DNA of 7,874 nt, from positions 1 through 7,874 of the forward strand of contig JAQTNB010000047.1 in assembly GCA_028714055.1 (NCBI GenBank), given 5' to 3'. Numbering within the stretch: position 1 is the first letter of the stretch; every line of letters starts with the position of its first letter. Below, piece by piece: positions 6,784 through 7,874 of the stretch. The position numbers were made by a program, and so were the translations under genes. Source of the stretch: Candidatus Omnitrophota bacterium (GTDB lineage: Bacteria; Omnitrophota; Gorgyraeia; Gygaellales; Profunditerraquicolaceae). The notes below the pieces were generated by a model. The model ran no database searches and was not told where the DNA came from. It worked only from the letters and a program-made list of their open reading frames with translations.

Positions 6784-7874
6784 TTAAGGGATATTTCTTT
6801 TTTTATTAAAGTACCAAAAGGCGACTCGCAGGTCAAGCGCTGCAAAACTATAGGAATGGAAAACAGGCCTTCTGTGCCAAATAAGAGATAATACTTCCCT
6901 GAGAATATCGAAAATAAAAACAGCCCCGCGTGCCTGAAACCCGCGCATGCATAAAACCCAAATTCTCAATAGTCTGATTTTGAAAATGATTTTTCTTACT
7001 TGAGCAGCCGTCAGGTATTTCGTATGAATGCTCGGCGATTCAAAACCCCACCGGAAACTGATCACGGAAGAAAAAGGGGCGCCCGACGATAGCCGCTTGT
7101 CTTTCCAAATCCGCTCTGCTAAAGCGGTTTTAGGAAGAGGCTGATAGAGAGAGAAAATCGCAACGGGCGCTTGTGTTTCTCTTATCATTTCAAGCGATCT
7201 GCGGATTGTTAATGCCGAATCTTCAGGACATCCCACCATTATATTTATACAGTACATTATATTATATTTGGTCAATATTCTTGCTGCCTCTGTGATTTGC
7301 CTGTCCGTTATCCTTTTATTGTATACCTCCCTGCGGATACGCTCATCCCCGGATTCAACCCCTAAGCTTACCATCCGGCACCCGGCGCTGCTGGCAAGTC
7401 CGGCCCATTCTTCAGTAATAAAATCTGCCCTTGTCTGACAACGCCACGCTATTTCTGTTGAAAGCCCGCTTTGAATATATGCTGAACAAAACTGCCTCAT
7501 ATGTTCTCGGCCAAGGCCGAAGATATCATCAGTAAAATATACACACCGCATGCCCCAGCCGTAATATTTATCCTTATTGTTCTGTACTTCTTCTATCACA
7601 CGCTCGGGTTTTCTCAGCCGGAAAAAATTGCCCGGCACGCTCTCTCGGATAGCCGCATTTGAGCAGAACGCACAGGAATACGGGCAGCCGCGGGAGGCAA
7701 TAAGGCGCAATTCTCCAGCAAATCCTTCGTTTGCTTTCAGGTAACGCTCGATATCCCAGTGGTCCCAGTTGGGGAACGGCAGGGAATCAAGGTCCTGGCG
7801 GAAGGGCCTGAGGGGGTTTTTGACGATTGAGCCGGAAGGATCTTTATACCAGATGCCGGCAACGCCTGCGGGGT
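6784..7874 (-). CDS. B12-binding domain radical SAM protein, array paralog 3 (5' end missing)
   Basis: The frame runs open to the window edge, so the internal ATG at 7710 is not the start. Visible are 362 residues; by alignment with paralog 2 about 133 N-terminal residues, most of the cobalamin domain, lie outside, so the B12 domain itself is inferred. The visible part starts with the conserved linker (FRQDLDSLPFPNWDHW at 25-40), then SRGCPYSCAFCSN with cluster cysteines 63, 67 and 70, then YFTDDIFGL and LGVESGDE. The barrel differs from the other paralogs: it has DDIFGLG where they have GDATFGL, and VPGNFFRLRKPERVIEE where they have VPGTFYRTRSPENVI. The C-terminus is distinct and ends KKRNIP. 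Bases 7736-7874 are identical to 6229-6367. Sampled lines of the rest (35-57% GC) look more AT-rich than the neighbours. Probably the same general chemistry with its own substrate position (inference). Confidence 0.87.
   Translation of the reverse strand, partial: PAGVAGIWYKDPSGSIVKNPLRPFRQDLDSLPFPNWDHWDIERYLKANEGFAGELRLIASRGCPYSCAFCSNAAIRESVPGNFFRLRKPERVIEEVQNNKDKYYGWGMRCVYFTDDIFGLGREHMRQFCSAYIQSGLSTEIAWRCQTRADFITEEWAGLASSAGCRMVSLGVESGDERIRREVYNKRITDRQITEAARILTKYNIMYCINIMVGCPEDSALTIRRSLEMIRETQAPVAIFSLYQPLPKTALAERIWKDKRLSSGAPFSSVISFRWGFESPSIHTKYLTAAQVRKIIFKIRLLRIWVLCMRGFQARGAVFIFDILREVLSLIWHRRPVFHSYSFAALDLRVAFWYFNKKRNIP
7736..7874. repeat. Direct repeat copy B (about 139 bp, exact, reaches window end)
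   Basis: Identical to 6229-6367. Sequence to the left of 7736 diverges sharply from the corresponding part of paralog 2 and is closer to paralog 1. The repeat may continue beyond 7874. Confidence 0.95.

Noticed and set aside
6765..6845. 27-codon N-terminal extension of paralog 2
   Set aside because: It overlaps the end of the preceding gene, has no counterpart in paralog 1, and the MRTCFINP start aligns with MKIAFVNP.
6229..7874. Repeat considered as a mobile element, attachment site or CRISPR unit
   Set aside because: There are only two copies, both in frame within homologous coding sequence, with no terminal inverted repeats, target duplications, transposase or spacer pattern.
7711..7874. 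Possible non-coding upstream region or promoter of the operon
   Set aside because: The radical SAM frame stays open through this stretch and encodes the conserved B12-domain end and linker, so the true start and promoter are outside the window.

Overview
The window reads as the end of a contig from an uncultivated, probably Gram-negative-type bacterium of roughly 50% GC. The sequence holds no taxonomic marker. The candidate phylum Omnitrophota or a relative is only a guess, because such genomes often carry many B12-dependent radical SAM paralogs.

Layout: positions 2-130 (+) hold the last 42 codons of a membrane protein whose C-terminus resembles O-antigen ligase/polymerase proteins. A short convergent intergenic gap with an 8-bp inverted repeat (133-158) follows. 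Everything from 188 to 7874 is one tightly packed minus-strand operon, read from high to low coordinates. It holds a partial B12-binding radical SAM gene (6784-7874, cut by the window end), a full paralog (5268-6764), a second full paralog (3787-5271), a more distant B12-binding radical SAM gene (2330-3790), a radical SAM gene without a B12 domain (1083-2333) that resembles the Tes/MJ0619 family, and a fold-type IV PLP aminotransferase (188-1090). Three junctions are ATGA overlaps and one is an 8-nt overlap. Only the 6764/6784 junction has a gap, of 19 nt. There is no non-coding stretch longer than about 60 bases.

The operon encodes five radical SAM enzymes (four with, or inferred to have, a cobalamin domain) and one aminotransferase, so it looks like a dedicated biosynthetic pathway doing several radical methylations, cyclisations or C-C bond formations on one scaffold, plus an amino/keto exchange. 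The substrate cannot be read from the sequence. A lipid or cell-surface glycan/glycolipid product fits the Tes-like enzyme and the O-antigen-ligase-like neighbour; a modified amino-acid-derived metabolite fits the aminotransferase. Both are inference.

The most unusual structural signal is an exact direct repeat of about 139 bp (6229-6367 and 7736-7874) between two of the paralogs. It ends abruptly, and beyond it the partial gene resembles the other paralog instead. This points to gene conversion within the array, or to an assembly problem at the contig end.
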